From Bacillota bacterium (lineage in GTDB: Bacteria > Bacillota > SHA-98 > UBA4971), in contig JAAYXB010000076.1 of NCBI GenBank assembly GCA_012516125.1, forward strand, positions 1-53,850: a stretch of DNA of 53,850 nucleotides, read 5' to 3'. Position 1 is the first letter of the stretch; the number at the start of each line of letters is the position of its first letter. The notes under the pieces were generated by a model that saw only the letters and a list, made by a program, of their open reading frames with translations, made no database searches and was not told where the DNA came from. Position numbers and translations under genes: made by a program. Positions 28,147 to 36,811 of the stretch are shown piece after piece.

Positions 28147-29835
28147 CTAAAGTGCCCCAATAAACTCATTGGCTGCCTGGGCAAGCAGGTCGGCCCGTTT
28201 AGCAACAAAGTCGCGGTATCGCGCTTTGACATTCTCCGCACCCCAACTTTTCCTCAGCAGTTCGTCACCTGCTGTCGCATCGGCAAACGACTCAGGTACC
28301 AGGTGTCCGTCAAGCACCTCTCTCGAAACGCCATACTGCGGCAAATATCGCCACGGGGGTTTTCCGGCCAACCTATTGACGTTTGTGCGTTCGTTCAGCA
28401 CCGTGATATTAGCCAGAGCATGAATATCGTCAGCCGCGATTCCGCTTTTTCTCAGTAGGCTTTGAGGGTAAATGTGATGCCACTGAGGCTCGAAGCCGGA
28501 GGAGATGGGGCTGCCCGTCCTATCGTAACCGATGCATGTGCCGTCCACCCAGTCGCGGGAGCCGCGACAGAACAAAACGAGGTATAGAAGTAGTCTTAGA
28601 AAACGGTTGCCCGCGCGGTCATACCGGTTTAGGAACTCCTCGGCGCCGATCTCGGGAAGCACGCGTAGGCGCTGCGAAAGAGCTTGTAGGGCTGCGTCAA
28701 AATCGGTCGCCTCATTGATGGCGCGTACGTCCTCGTTGAGACTGGTAATCGCCGAACCGCTGTACCGTCCGTCTTTGCTCGCAAGGAGAAACCACCGCAA
28801 GGCTTTCTTGAATCGGTAATTGATGGCCCCACTCCACCGGGCATGCAATACGAACAAGGGAATGAGCGCGTTGACAGATGGGAGAAGGTCTGCGGACATA
28901 ATGCCGAATTCGGCCAGCTGCTTTAAGACCGCACCGATTACATCGCGTGCACGGGCCCAAATCTCGGGCAGGCGTGTTGAGTTCCAGAAATCTCTGGGGA
29001 CCTCAACAAGCCTTGCCCGGCCGTGTCCGATACCCGTCATTGTGCGGATAAAGATGCCGGCGTCGAGGTCCCACCCGCGCTCGTCGAGATCATTCCGAAA
29101 GGGGAGGTAATGCTCCCGCACCCAGCCGGGGTTGCGCACGGCAGCCAAGGCCAGGATTACATCCGCTTCCTTAACGCGCGTGCCCGCCTGATTGAGGCGG
29201 CCGAAAATCACGGCGACGTCTTCGACCTCGTGCGTGATCGTAACAACGGGTATCTCCTGCTCGCGGATTTGCCATAGGCGCTGCACGCGGGCATGCACCT
29301 TAGGGAACAACTCTTCCATTGCCCGGCTGGTGTCAGCCGTAAATTGTTTCACGACCTCTCGGGCCAAATCGGTCAACTGCTCCACCTTGTCCACCGCCAG
29401 AATGCGGCGGACGCTCACCCAGCGCGGATCTCGTCGGCGGATGGGGTTCGGCAGCGCAAACTCCAGGTGCTCGCCGTCCTCGTCTGGCAAAAGGTTCACC
29501 ATCACGTTATACCGGTCCAGGGCCTTATTCCATTCGTCGGCACTCGGCCACCAGTAAGGCTTCTGGCCAAGCAGGAGACAGAGCGCCGTCGTCCGTTGCT
29601 GGCCGTCAACAATCCAGAGAGAAGGTTGCTCCCCCTCGGCCGTTTTGGCTTCGTGGTATGCGGATGAGTCCCACAACAGGAAAGAGCCGACCGGGTACCC
29701 GCGGTACAGGGATTCGACCAGAAACTTCACCTGTTCGGGATCCCAGACGAAATCGCGCTGAAACTCCGGGATGTCCATCCTCTTCCCTACGGCATGCCGC
29801 ACGATTTCCTTGACCTTCAGTTGTTCAAGCGCCAT
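28147..29835 (-). CDS. DUF262-DUF1524 type IV restriction enzyme, GmrSD/BrxU-like
   Basis: A 562-residue protein with both halves of the GmrSD family. The N-terminal DUF262 (ParB-like) domain has IPEFQRDFVWD and LWIVDGQQRTTALCLL, the family's nucleotide-hydrolysis motif. The C-terminal DUF1524 HNH nuclease domain has QWHHIYPQSLL near residue 449 and LANITVLNERTNVN. GmrSD enzymes cleave DNA carrying modified bases, and a close relative (BrxU) is found inside BREX islands, where it covers phages that escape BREX through base modification. This copy sits 530 bases upstream of brxL in the same orientation and has its own candidate promoter. The target modification is unknown. Confidence 0.9.
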   Translation of the reverse strand: MALEQLKVKEIVRHAVGKRMDIPEFQRDFVWDPEQVKFLVESLYRGYPVGSFLLWDSSAYHEAKTAEGEQPSLWIVDGQQRTTALCLLLGQKPYWWPSADEWNKALDRYNVMVNLLPDEDGEHLEFALPNPIRRRDPRWVSVRRILAVDKVEQLTDLAREVVKQFTADTSRAMEELFPKVHARVQRLWQIREQEIPVVTITHEVEDVAVIFGRLNQAGTRVKEADVILALAAVRNPGWVREHYLPFRNDLDERGWDLDAGIFIRTMTGIGHGRARLVEVPRDFWNSTRLPEIWARARDVIGAVLKQLAEFGIMSADLLPSVNALIPLFVLHARWSGAINYRFKKALRWFLLASKDGRYSGSAITSLNEDVRAINEATDFDAALQALSQRLRVLPEIGAEEFLNRYDRAGNRFLRLLLYLVLFCRGSRDWVDGTCIGYDRTGSPISSGFEPQWHHIYPQSLLRKSGIAADDIHALANITVLNERTNVNRLAGKPPWRYLPQYGVSREVLDGHLVPESFADATAGDELLRKSWGAENVKARYRDFVAKRADLLAQAANEFIGAL

Positions 29836-29911
29836 AATACGTCGGGTACCCCCTTATCCGAGTTCGCTCTCCTGGCTATCTCAAGACCGCTTGCCTGTTG
29901 CCCTATCCGCG

Positions 29912-29940
29912 GATATAAAGAACTCCTTGCTCCCGGTCAA
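29912..29940 (-). promoter_or_regulatory. candidate promoter of the GmrSD-like gene
   Basis: The minus strand shows TTGACC (29940-29935), a 17-base spacer and TATATC (29917-29912), a good sigma-A match. The start codon of the restriction gene lies about 70 bases further on. Confidence 0.6.
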
Positions 29941-29985
29941 TCTGCAGGGTAACCCTCCAGTCTCCCGCTCTCACTCGCCACCCAG

Positions 29986-30045
29986 TGTCGCCGACCATGA
30001 AATTCACCCAGGGGTGCGTCAGACAATTCACCCAGCCCCCGCTCG
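29986..30045. repeat. IS21 left terminal inverted repeat
   Basis: Starts TGTCGCCGACC and carries two AATTCACCC repeats. It is the mirror of 32907-32966. Confidence 0.8.
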
Positions 30046-30076
30046 TGTGATCTGCTCTCTCGGACGGCGCGAGTAT

Positions 30077-30486
30077 CTAATTCAAGATGCGGTCGCCATC
30101 CTCCTCCTTTCCAACTGGAAACGAAGATGAACCCGGATCGGAGCCGGCCCGCCCTCGGTCGGGGCGCCGGAGCGGGCGGTAGCTCTTTCCCTTCATCAGG
30201 ATATAGTGAGAGCTGTTGATAAGGCGGTCAAGGGCCCCCTCCGCCAGGACTGGATTGGAGAAGAGCGCATACCAGTCCTTTGGCGTGCGGTTCGATACCA
30301 TCATGAGCGAGCCGCTGCGGTAGTGTTCGCAGACGAGCTCGCAGAAGTCCTCGGCCTGGAGCGGGGCGAAATCGCGCAGCCCAAAGTCGTCGATGATGAG
30401 GAGGTCGGGCCCGAGGTAGGTGCGCATGCGTCTCTCGAAAGTGCCGTCGGCGTGGCCTCCGTCGAGATCGGCAAGTAGCTTGGAGA
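30077..30486 (-). pseudogene. istB: IstB C-terminal fragment (IS21 helper ATPase)
   Basis: The readable frame starts at about KLLADLDGGHADGTFERR and continues PDLLIIDDFGLRDF (Walker B region), then MVSNRTPKDWYALF (sensor region) and LINSSHYILMKGKSYRP. These are the C-terminal two thirds of an IstB AAA+ ATPase. The Walker A part is missing, and the frame runs directly back into istA sequence at about 30480-30490. The helper should be inactive. Confidence 0.85.
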
Positions 30487-31164
30487 TCGATCACTCCTCC
30501 CATACATCGGCTCTATGGCAAAAGCATCAATGCCATGCAAAAGCGCTCCTCTGCTGCAACAAGTCTGCTCAGGGATGGCCTGTTCGGCAAGTCCACAGGA
30601 GATGAACATGCGCGTGCTAAACGAAAGCACCATGATGAAGACCCAGAGCCTGTGACAGGTCCCGGTGCGAGGATCGCCCCATCTGCCCAGGTATCCGAAA
30701 TCAAGCTGGACTTCCTCCCCCGGCGGCACTTCCGGACGATAAACCGTGACCTCGTTCGGTGTGACAAGTGCGTCCGGCATCATGGCCCGCACATACCTGC
30801 GGAAGGAGCTCACACTCACGTCCACACCCGTTGCTTCACGTAGCCGCTGCCATACCGTACTCACGCAGTTGGTCGCAAGCCCCTCGGCGATGTAGTCTCG
30901 GTACCTATCGAGCTCGCCAAAGCAACTCGAACGCGCTGCCTGATCGACGATCTCGGGGAAGCGCTCTTTTACGAAAGCCTTCCACTCCTCAGGCGTGTTT
31001 TGCCCGTCTTGCGTAAACCCGGCCTCAACTGCAGCCCGGATATACTTGCGTACAGTCTTCCTGTCCACACCCAGGCTCTGTGCGATGCAACGAAAACCCC
31101 TTCCGGCTTGCCAGTGACGATAGATTTCGATGATGTCGCGCATAGCGAAGCTCCTTCTTCCCAT
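30487..31164 (-). pseudogene. istA: IstA N-terminal fragment (IS21 transposase)
   Basis: The frame opens with MGRRSFAMRDIIEIYRHWQ and an HTH (SLGVDRKTVRKYI), then the first catalytic-core Asp segment, EEVQLDFGYLG. It continues to VFIMVLSFSTRMFISCGLAEQ, after which similarity is lost. The second Asp and the Glu of the DDE triad are absent. The deletion joins this fragment to the 3' part of istB, so transposition needs a helper in trans. AGGAGGTG precedes the ATG. Confidence 0.85.
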
Positions 31165-31188
31165 TCTAGCACCTCCTGGCACTAGAAT
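31163..31188 (-). promoter_or_regulatory. hairpin presenting the istA ribosome binding site
   Basis: ATTCTAG and CTAGAAT pair around TGCCAGGAGGTG. The AGGAGG site sits in the loop and the start ATG overlaps the stem, so folding could limit istA translation. Confidence 0.45.
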
Positions 31189-31228
31189 GGCAGATCTGGA
31201 AACTGCGCGCCACCACAGGTGGGATTTC

Positions 31229-32650
31229 CTAAGTCGTGTCAAGGACGCATAGTGAGCGCTCATTGACTTTCGGCAAAGGAGCAGTTAGTCTGAGGGTGGG
31301 GCAGCCGCTTCTTGAGTGGGTGGTCCTTGACCGACCCGAGCGCTTCATGGAGTGGTTGCCCACGGCATTTCTTCTCTGGCAACGCACTTCTTCCGGCACT
31401 TTATACCTGGCTTCCACGATCGCCTTGGCCTCTTGGGCGGTCACCGACCTCCCGTCGACGTCTCTCAGTTCATAAGGCCTCTGCTCTTTGACTACAGCAT
31501 ATATCCTCATTGCGAGTTTCGAAGCGACGACGCACAACGCCTTGGTATGGGCGTGGCCCTTATTGACCATACAGCGGTAATATACCTACGCAAGCTGGGG
31601 ATCCCATCGCCTGGCTACGTCAGCGGCAAGGTACAAGGCTCGTCTCAGCCACGGAGGGCCTGCTTTGGTCATTCTAGTGCCCTTGGCCTCCCTTTGACCT
31701 GACTCCTCAACCCGAGGGGTAAACCCTGTGTAGGACAAGAAATGCTTGATCGATTTGAAGCGTTCGCCGTCGCCTATCCCTGCAAGTATCGCTGGCGCAA
31801 GAGTGTCCCCTACTCCGTAAACGGTACAGAGAAGCCTCCCAGGATCGAGTCTACAGTAGGTGCGCAGATTTCTCTTCTTGACGCTTTCCCACTGAGCCTT
31901 GAGACACTCGAGGACCTCGAAGTCCTCTTCAATGTCGACTCGCAGGTCGTCATAATCGCAGTCGGTCTCGATGTCGGCGGCGGTCTCGATGCATCTCCAG
32001 ATCTCGGAAAAGAGCTTCTCGCTAAATCCCGCAACTTTTCCCAGGGATCTCTCTAGCCTTGCTTTGCCGAGCTTCACAGCTTTCCGAGGGTCGAGGTACT
32101 TGGTGTACAGGCGCTTGGCAAGCGGAGAGTCGACGTCGTCCACTACCGAACTTATCCCCGGCAGAGCGATCTCCGCCTTTGCCTGTATGGTTCTTTTGTA
32201 ATCCCCGATGAGACTTGCGATTTTGGCTTCCTTCTTCGCACCCCTGCGCAGGTTATGCCACAGCGGTTCCATCGTGGACGGACGGAACAGTCCCTCCGGG
32301 TGAACGACAGCCATCTTGGCCAAGGTGTAGGCGTCTATGGTATCTGTCTTGGCATGACGCTTGTAGAACCTCCTGAGATCGTGGGTTTTCTGTGGGGAGA
32401 CGAGAAAGAACCCGTATCCCCTCGACGAGAGGTAGCTTCCCACGCTGTGCCAGATGGTGCCTGTGGGTTCGCTGATGAACATCACTTCCTCCGGCAAAGC
32501 CCCGCCACACAGCGTTGCCACCATTTCATCCATACTAGACCTCTCTGGTGTAAACCGCACCGGTTCTCCTACTATTCTCCCGGACTCATCGACCGCGACC
32601 GCCTCGCTTTGTGACTTTGACCCCAGATCAAGCCCGATGTAAAGTCTCAT
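31229..32650 (-). pseudogene. IS110-family transposase with an in-frame amber codon
   Basis: The ATG at 32650 opens MRLYIGLDLGSKSQ, the first acidic motif of the DEDD RuvC-like domain. MFISEPTGTIW and AKTDTIDAYTLAKM follow. The C-terminal Tnp_20 domain has YGVGDTLAPAILAGIGDG and LSYTGFTPRVEESG. A TAG at 31588-31586 interrupts after RRWDPQLA, but the same frame continues with IS110-like sequence (VYYRCMVNKGHAHTK, then AMRIYAVVKEQRPYELRD). The break is therefore a nonsense mutation, not the natural end. The shortened 354-residue product keeps the catalytic regions and might retain some activity. Confidence 0.85.
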
Positions 32651-32895
32651 GTTCCCCCTCCTCGTGGGCCGAGGGCCTCGCCGAGTAAGCAGCTCACACC
32701 TGTGCTTCATAAGGGCCGTGGAGGAGATGCCCAATTTCCTGAATCGAGCCTGGCCTCTTACCGGCGAGCTTACACTCCCACCTGTTGGGCCTCCCCGATC
32801 ACCAGGGACCCCAATGAATTTGACTGCGAATCCCTCTGCCCCAGTATGAATGTTGGCTCTCCCACAGGGCATCTCCTCCCGGTTCCAAGATACAG
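32651..32895 (-). other. IS110 upstream non-coding end, candidate bridge RNA region
   Basis: About 245 bases without a gene separate the IS110 start codon from the IS21 right repeat. In IS110-family elements the non-coding end next to the transposase encodes the bridge RNA that pairs with donor and target DNA. This is inferred from position; I did not resolve the two binding loops or the exact element end. Confidence 0.35.
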
Positions 32896-32906
32896 GTGAA
32901 TTACTT

Positions 32907-32966
32907 GAGCGCGGGGTGGGTGAATTATCTGACAAACCCCCTGGGTGAATTTCATGATTGGCGACA
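32907..32966. repeat. IS21 right terminal inverted repeat
   Basis: Ends GGCGACA and contains two GGGTGAATT repeats; a third copy (AGGTGAATTA) lies just inside near 32891. It mirrors 29986-30045. Confidence 0.8.
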
Positions 32967-33448
32967 AGAATACTTCAAAGCTCGTGGAAGTTGAGGTGGC
33001 GGCTCTCTCGTCGCAAAGCTGAGCTGTGCAGAAGTCGCCAGAGCCGCCAGCGCCAGCATGCCGCCATCAGAGGTGCCAGACTCAGTGGCTTCCGTGTGAC
33101 CACGAGGCTATGCGGCCCAGAGGCGTCCCGCATTCGGGTTTCTTGTGCGTCCATCCGAGGCCACAGAGTGTACGGCCGTTCGTACAGACTCCAGCTCACC
33201 CTCGATTTCTCCGCCATCCGCGGCGTGCCACATCCTCCGCGGTGACCGTGCAGATAGAGGCCTATGTCAAAGCCGATCCGAGACTCGCCCAGTTAGGCAG
33301 GTCAGAACCCGCCTCTCGGGTAGCGCCTGATGAGTGGGACGCGAGGAGGTCTGCTGGTTGAGGTCAGCCGTGTCAGCAGACCGGCGGCTAGGGCGGGAAT
33401 TCTTCAGGACACATCGGGTGACCCGTTCGACGAGAATAGTCTTGCCAC
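32967..33448. other. decayed sequence between IS elements
   Basis: No intact gene is seen. Several short frames on both strands overlap with no ribosome binding sites. It is probably eroded mobile DNA, like its neighbours. Confidence 0.4.
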
Positions 33449-33733
33449 TCATGCACCCCATGACACTGCCCTCATCCATGAACGCGCTGCGGTTGAACAC
33501 CCCTCCTTGACAAAGCTGAGCAAGTATGACTTGAGCGGGCCCAGCTCCCAAAGCTGGGCAGGCCTGAGCTTGTATTGGGATTGTGCCTGCGCCTCAGTGT
33601 AAATGCGGACGGTCTTCGGGTCGCGGCCGGTCACCCCGCGATCTGCTTGATATTGAATCCCTTGGCATGCAGCTCCTTGGGGTAAGGCATTTGCCCCGTT
33701 CCCAGGACGTACTTGACACTTCATCCTTGCCAC
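33449..33733 (-). pseudogene. possible IstA-like transposase scrap
   Basis: Part of this frame, GVTGRDPKTVRIYTEAQ followed by LGPLKSYLLSFVKEG, resembles the HTH and the post-HTH segment of IS21-type transposases. The remainder does not, so this would be a short eroded remnant. It is separate from the IS21 copy ending at 32966. Confidence 0.3.
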
Positions 33734-33857
33734 GGACTCGGTTTTCTGCTTCGGTGGGGCGAGGGGATCTCCACCCGGCCCCTACGGTGGACCCTGTAAC
33801 TGCGCTTGATTGGCGGAGTGGGTCAATTCCCAATCAACGACAGCAGGTCAAACGTAC

Positions 33858-35439
33858 GGCCTTTCGTCAACTTTGCTGCATGCAGGCATTACCTGTTAAA
33901 GCCCGCCGCGGCTGCTGGTATGGTTGAGGTCAGACGTGTAGTGGAAGGACCGTCGCACTCACGCTAGCAGCGATGTTTCCGGGATTCCGGGTGATGGACA
34001 TGAAACGGATCGATGGTGCCGTTAACATAGCGATCGCCAGGAGGGGTGAGGGGGTAAGTGCTCTGACTGTGGGGCCCGAAGCAAGAGCATGCATAGCTAC
34101 TATGTCCGTCGTCCTCGGGACCTGCTGATGCTCGGCCATCGGGTAGAGGTCCGCGCGGCCGTACGTAGAGCCTGCAACGGCGCGTAAGCCCACTAGGCAC
34201 CAACTCGACCGCCTTGCCGCGGCAGAGCGACTCCCGATCCGGTACGACGAGGTGCAGCGCCAGTTTCGTAACGGCGAGTCGCTACACGCCATCAGCAGGG
34301 CCACAGGTCCCTCCCGCAAGAGCGTACGTGAGTATGCCCGGTCCGGGGAAATGCGCAGGCGCGCTCCTGGCGGTTTGTGACCACGCAGGCTCGGGCCCTT
34401 TGTACGTTACCTCGATGAGATATGGCAGGCAGGCCGCACTAATGCAAGTAAACTCTTTCGAGAGGTAGCGGCCATGGGGTATGATGCAGGGGTAACGCGG
34501 GTGAGGGACCTCGTGCGACACTGGAGGGCTGCTCTCGGCTCGTCCGACGCCATGGTGCCTGGCGGCAGTCTCCACCGGCCCACCTGGAAAGACGTGCGTT
34601 GGGCCGTACTGTGTCCGCTCGAGCACAGGAAGCGTGGTCAAGAGGAGCTCGCAGAGACGTTTCTCGCCCTGCATCCTGACCTACGGGAAGCCCATGACTT
34701 GGTTTGGCGGTTCTGGGCGATGCTACGTGACCATGCCAAAGATGACCTCGAAGTCTGGATAGAGCAGGCCCGATTGGGCAGATTCCATTCCTTCAAGCGA
34801 CTTGCCAGAACGTGTGCTGCAGATCTTGCGGCGATCGGGGCCGCTACCGAGCTGCCGTGGAGCACTGGCCGAGTGGAGGGTCATATAACCCGGGTGCAGC
34901 TTATCAAGCAGATTGGGTACGGACGGGCGGGCTTGGCTCTCCTTCGCGCTGCGTCCTCGGGATACAATCTGCTCCTGTCAAGGGGAGTAATACCTGTGTC
35001 TTTGCCTGAAGTCCTTCTGAACGATGTCGAGAACCCTATGTGCGAGTTCTGCCTGGTGAGCGTTGCCGAAAGCCCTTGGACCGGGTACCCCGTGGCGTTT
35101 CGCCTTCGAGGGAACTCCTCGACACACTTCGAGTTGTATCCGACCCGGGGTCGTCGTCCCAAGGACCGGACCCGAGTGCTATCAGCCCGGTTCGGTCACG
35201 ATCCCGAGCACCAGGTATGGATTCCATACCGTGCCGACGGAAGCAGCCGTTGGCGTGTGTGCGTTGAAGTGCAGCCATCCGCGGGCTTTGCGAGCCTGCT
35301 GGCCGAGGTCTATGCCGACTAAGAACACGCCATCGTTGACGGCTGATTCCGCGTCGGTGACTCCTCATCGCAGAGGCCTTGCCGTTCGACAGAGACTCGG
35401 TGCAGCATAGCGTGTGTGCACCAAAGTTGACGAAGAGCC
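33858..35439 (+). mobile_element. degenerate ISL3-family insertion sequence
   Basis: The left end GGCCTTTCGTCAACTTTGCT (33858 on) and the reverse complement of the right end, GGCTCTTCGTCAACTTTGGT (from 35439), form ~25-bp imperfect inverted repeats of the ISL3 type. The element is about 1.6 kb and carries a damaged transposase on the plus strand. The flanking 8 bases do not match, so no target duplication survives. Confidence 0.8.
34186..35322 (+). pseudogene. ISL3-family transposase, broken
   Basis: Readable frame: the HTH segment SLHAISRATGPSRKSVREYA, an in-frame TGA at 34378-34380, then VRYLDEIWQAGRTNASKLFR, and from 34474 a 282-codon open stretch. That stretch includes the transposase core (RFWAMLRDHAKDDLEVWIEQ, then LPWSTGRVEGHITRVQLIKQ and YGRAGLALLRA), diagnostic of ISL3. 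After about residue 175 of this stretch the sequence no longer resembles the family's short tail, so the 3' end may be altered. The expected N-terminal half (33885-34185) has several stops. Confidence 0.75.
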
Positions 35440-35725
35440 AATTCCAGACAGGTCTTGACACCTCACCCTGTCCGGGCACCGTGCATCTCCTATCGTCCAG
35501 GGATCTGACAACCCCAAACCGCAACGGATTTGCCAATACTACTAGGAACATGGAAAATAAGGCTGTAGTGTATTATATTAAGAGTAGGAGCACCCGTGCG
35601 CGCAGGCTGTTGCGCCTCTTGCGGACGCGATACGTTCTACAGGCTCGCAGGAGCTAATTAGATGCGGCGGGGGTAGCCCTCGACAGCAGAGTCCGGCAGA
35701 AGCGACGGGACAGGTGGGGGGATGA
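35440..35725 (+). other. leader region of the cyclase operon
   Basis: The sequence is more AT-rich than its surroundings. It must hold the promoter for the four-gene operon that follows; TATTATATT occurs near 35570, but I cannot pair it confidently with a -35 box. GGTGGGGGGATGA directly precedes the cyclase ATG. Confidence 0.45.
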
Positions 35726-36811
35726 ATGGTGAAAGGAAGCCAGTATCGGACGATTGCGGACAAGCAGATTCGGTACAGGATCCGAGTCAATCCGTTGAGG
35801 GTGGGTCTACTGGGGAAGAGCATGGCGAAGGCGGAGGCCCAAGGGGAAGCAGCAGAGGTAAGGCGCATCGTCGATGAGGAGTTGTCGCAACAGTTCAGAC
35901 TGGGAGGGCATCCAGACTACGACTACCTCCTGGAAAACGTGACCGATGAGGCTGATTATGAGCACGAGCGCGAGGATGGAGTGGAGCTTTGTATCATGTA
36001 TGTCGATCTGCGGAATTTCTCAAAAAGAGCCCTGTTCGTTGACGACCCCGGATATGAGACGATACATACTATTGCAAGCCTGAAGCAGAGAGCTGTTTCT
36101 ACATGGATCAAGTTGGCACGGTACTACCAAGGTCATATCCATTCGATCACGGGTGACGGGTTAATGGTCCTCATTGGGGGAAAACAGGAGTATGATTCGG
36201 ATACTTGGACTCTGGGGGCCAGGGCGTTTCTCACAGCTCTTAGGGTTCTGGAGAGCGAGAGCATGCTGAACGAAGAGCTAAGGGAGCACCTACGACAGAA
36301 GGGTCTTGAGGAATATGCTGCATCCTCAGACAACCTACTTGACATAAAGGTTGCCGTGGACTTCTCGCCTAGTACACTGATGAATCCCCAGGGAGTCGTC
36401 GTGCGCCTGGGAGACGAGCGAATACCTGTAGGAGAAGTCAAGGCGACATCGTTTCATGTCGATTCATGCGCAAAGCTCCTGACCTACTACAAAGATGCTA
36501 AGGAGCGTTTGGACGGTAGTCCCAAACTCGGTCGAGTACTGCTGTTGGGTGAGGAATACAAGGAACTAATGGCTTTCAACGATGATAAGGTGTCCGTTTT
36601 TCCGATAGGGAGCTACAAGAGGCAGATGTACAACGTCGAGAAGTCATACGCAGGTTACTACATAGACGTTAAGGAGTTCAAGGACAACATCCTTACCCTG
36701 TCTGACGTGGCTGCCTTGTGTAACGTTTTCGATGCCTCAAAGGGATCCAATGGAGCTGAAGACACGAGCTTGAAGATCGCCAGAGGTGTACGCATACAGC
36801 ATGGACTTTGA
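35726..36811 (+). CDS. Pycsar-like class III nucleotide cyclase
   Basis: A 361-residue protein with an adenylate/guanylate cyclase catalytic fold. The first metal-binding Asp is in CIMYVDLRNFSKRA (about residue 92). The second is in HSITGDGLMVLIGG (about residue 147), the GDG motif of class III cyclases. The DLRNFS/GDG context and the effector downstream fit Pycsar cyclases, which make cCMP or cUMP after phage infection. The base used here cannot be read from sequence. There is no membrane segment or fused sensor. The protein ends KIARGVRIQHGL, a C-terminus that an E2-E1 enzyme could in principle conjugate. The stop overlaps the next start by 11 bases. It lies between ISL3 and IS3 remnants. 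Confidence 0.82.
   Translation: MVKGSQYRTIADKQIRYRIRVNPLRVGLLGKSMAKAEAQGEAAEVRRIVDEELSQQFRLGGHPDYDYLLENVTDEADYEHEREDGVELCIMYVDLRNFSKRALFVDDPGYETIHTIASLKQRAVSTWIKLARYYQGHIHSITGDGLMVLIGGKQEYDSDTWTLGARAFLTALRVLESESMLNEELREHLRQKGLEEYAASSDNLLDIKVAVDFSPSTLMNPQGVVVRLGDERIPVGEVKATSFHVDSCAKLLTYYKDAKERLDGSPKLGRVLLLGEEYKELMAFNDDKVSVFPIGSYKRQMYNVEKSYAGYYIDVKEFKDNILTLSDVAALCNVFDASKGSNGAEDTSLKIARGVRIQHGL

Larger units (their letters stand above)
29986..32966 (-). mobile_element. deleted IS21-family element with a nested IS110
   Basis: The outer ends are imperfect ~60-bp inverted repeats. The left starts TGTCGCCGACCATGAAATTC and the right, reverse-complemented, starts TGTCGCCAATCATGAAATTC. Both continue with repeated AATTCACCC motifs, the multiple terminal repeats of IS21. 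Inside are remnants of istA and istB and a complete-looking IS110 insertion between the right end and istA. The flanking bases show no clear target duplication, so one end may have been rearranged. Confidence 0.85.

Noticed and set aside
34474-35322. Intact 282-residue gene
   Set aside because: Core motifs are those of the C-terminal part of an ISL3 transposase, and the frame continues upstream past a TGA to an ISL3-type HTH; the element's inverted repeats surround it.
35379-35657. 92-codon ORF before the cyclase
   Set aside because: Overlaps the ISL3 right inverted repeat, has no ribosome binding site and shows no protein-like pattern; not counted as a fifth gene of the operon.
36786-36801. 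GTG 36786 as start of the E2-E1 gene
   Set aside because: No ribosome binding site at a suitable distance; ATG 36801 gives an 11-base overlap with AGAGGTG upstream.
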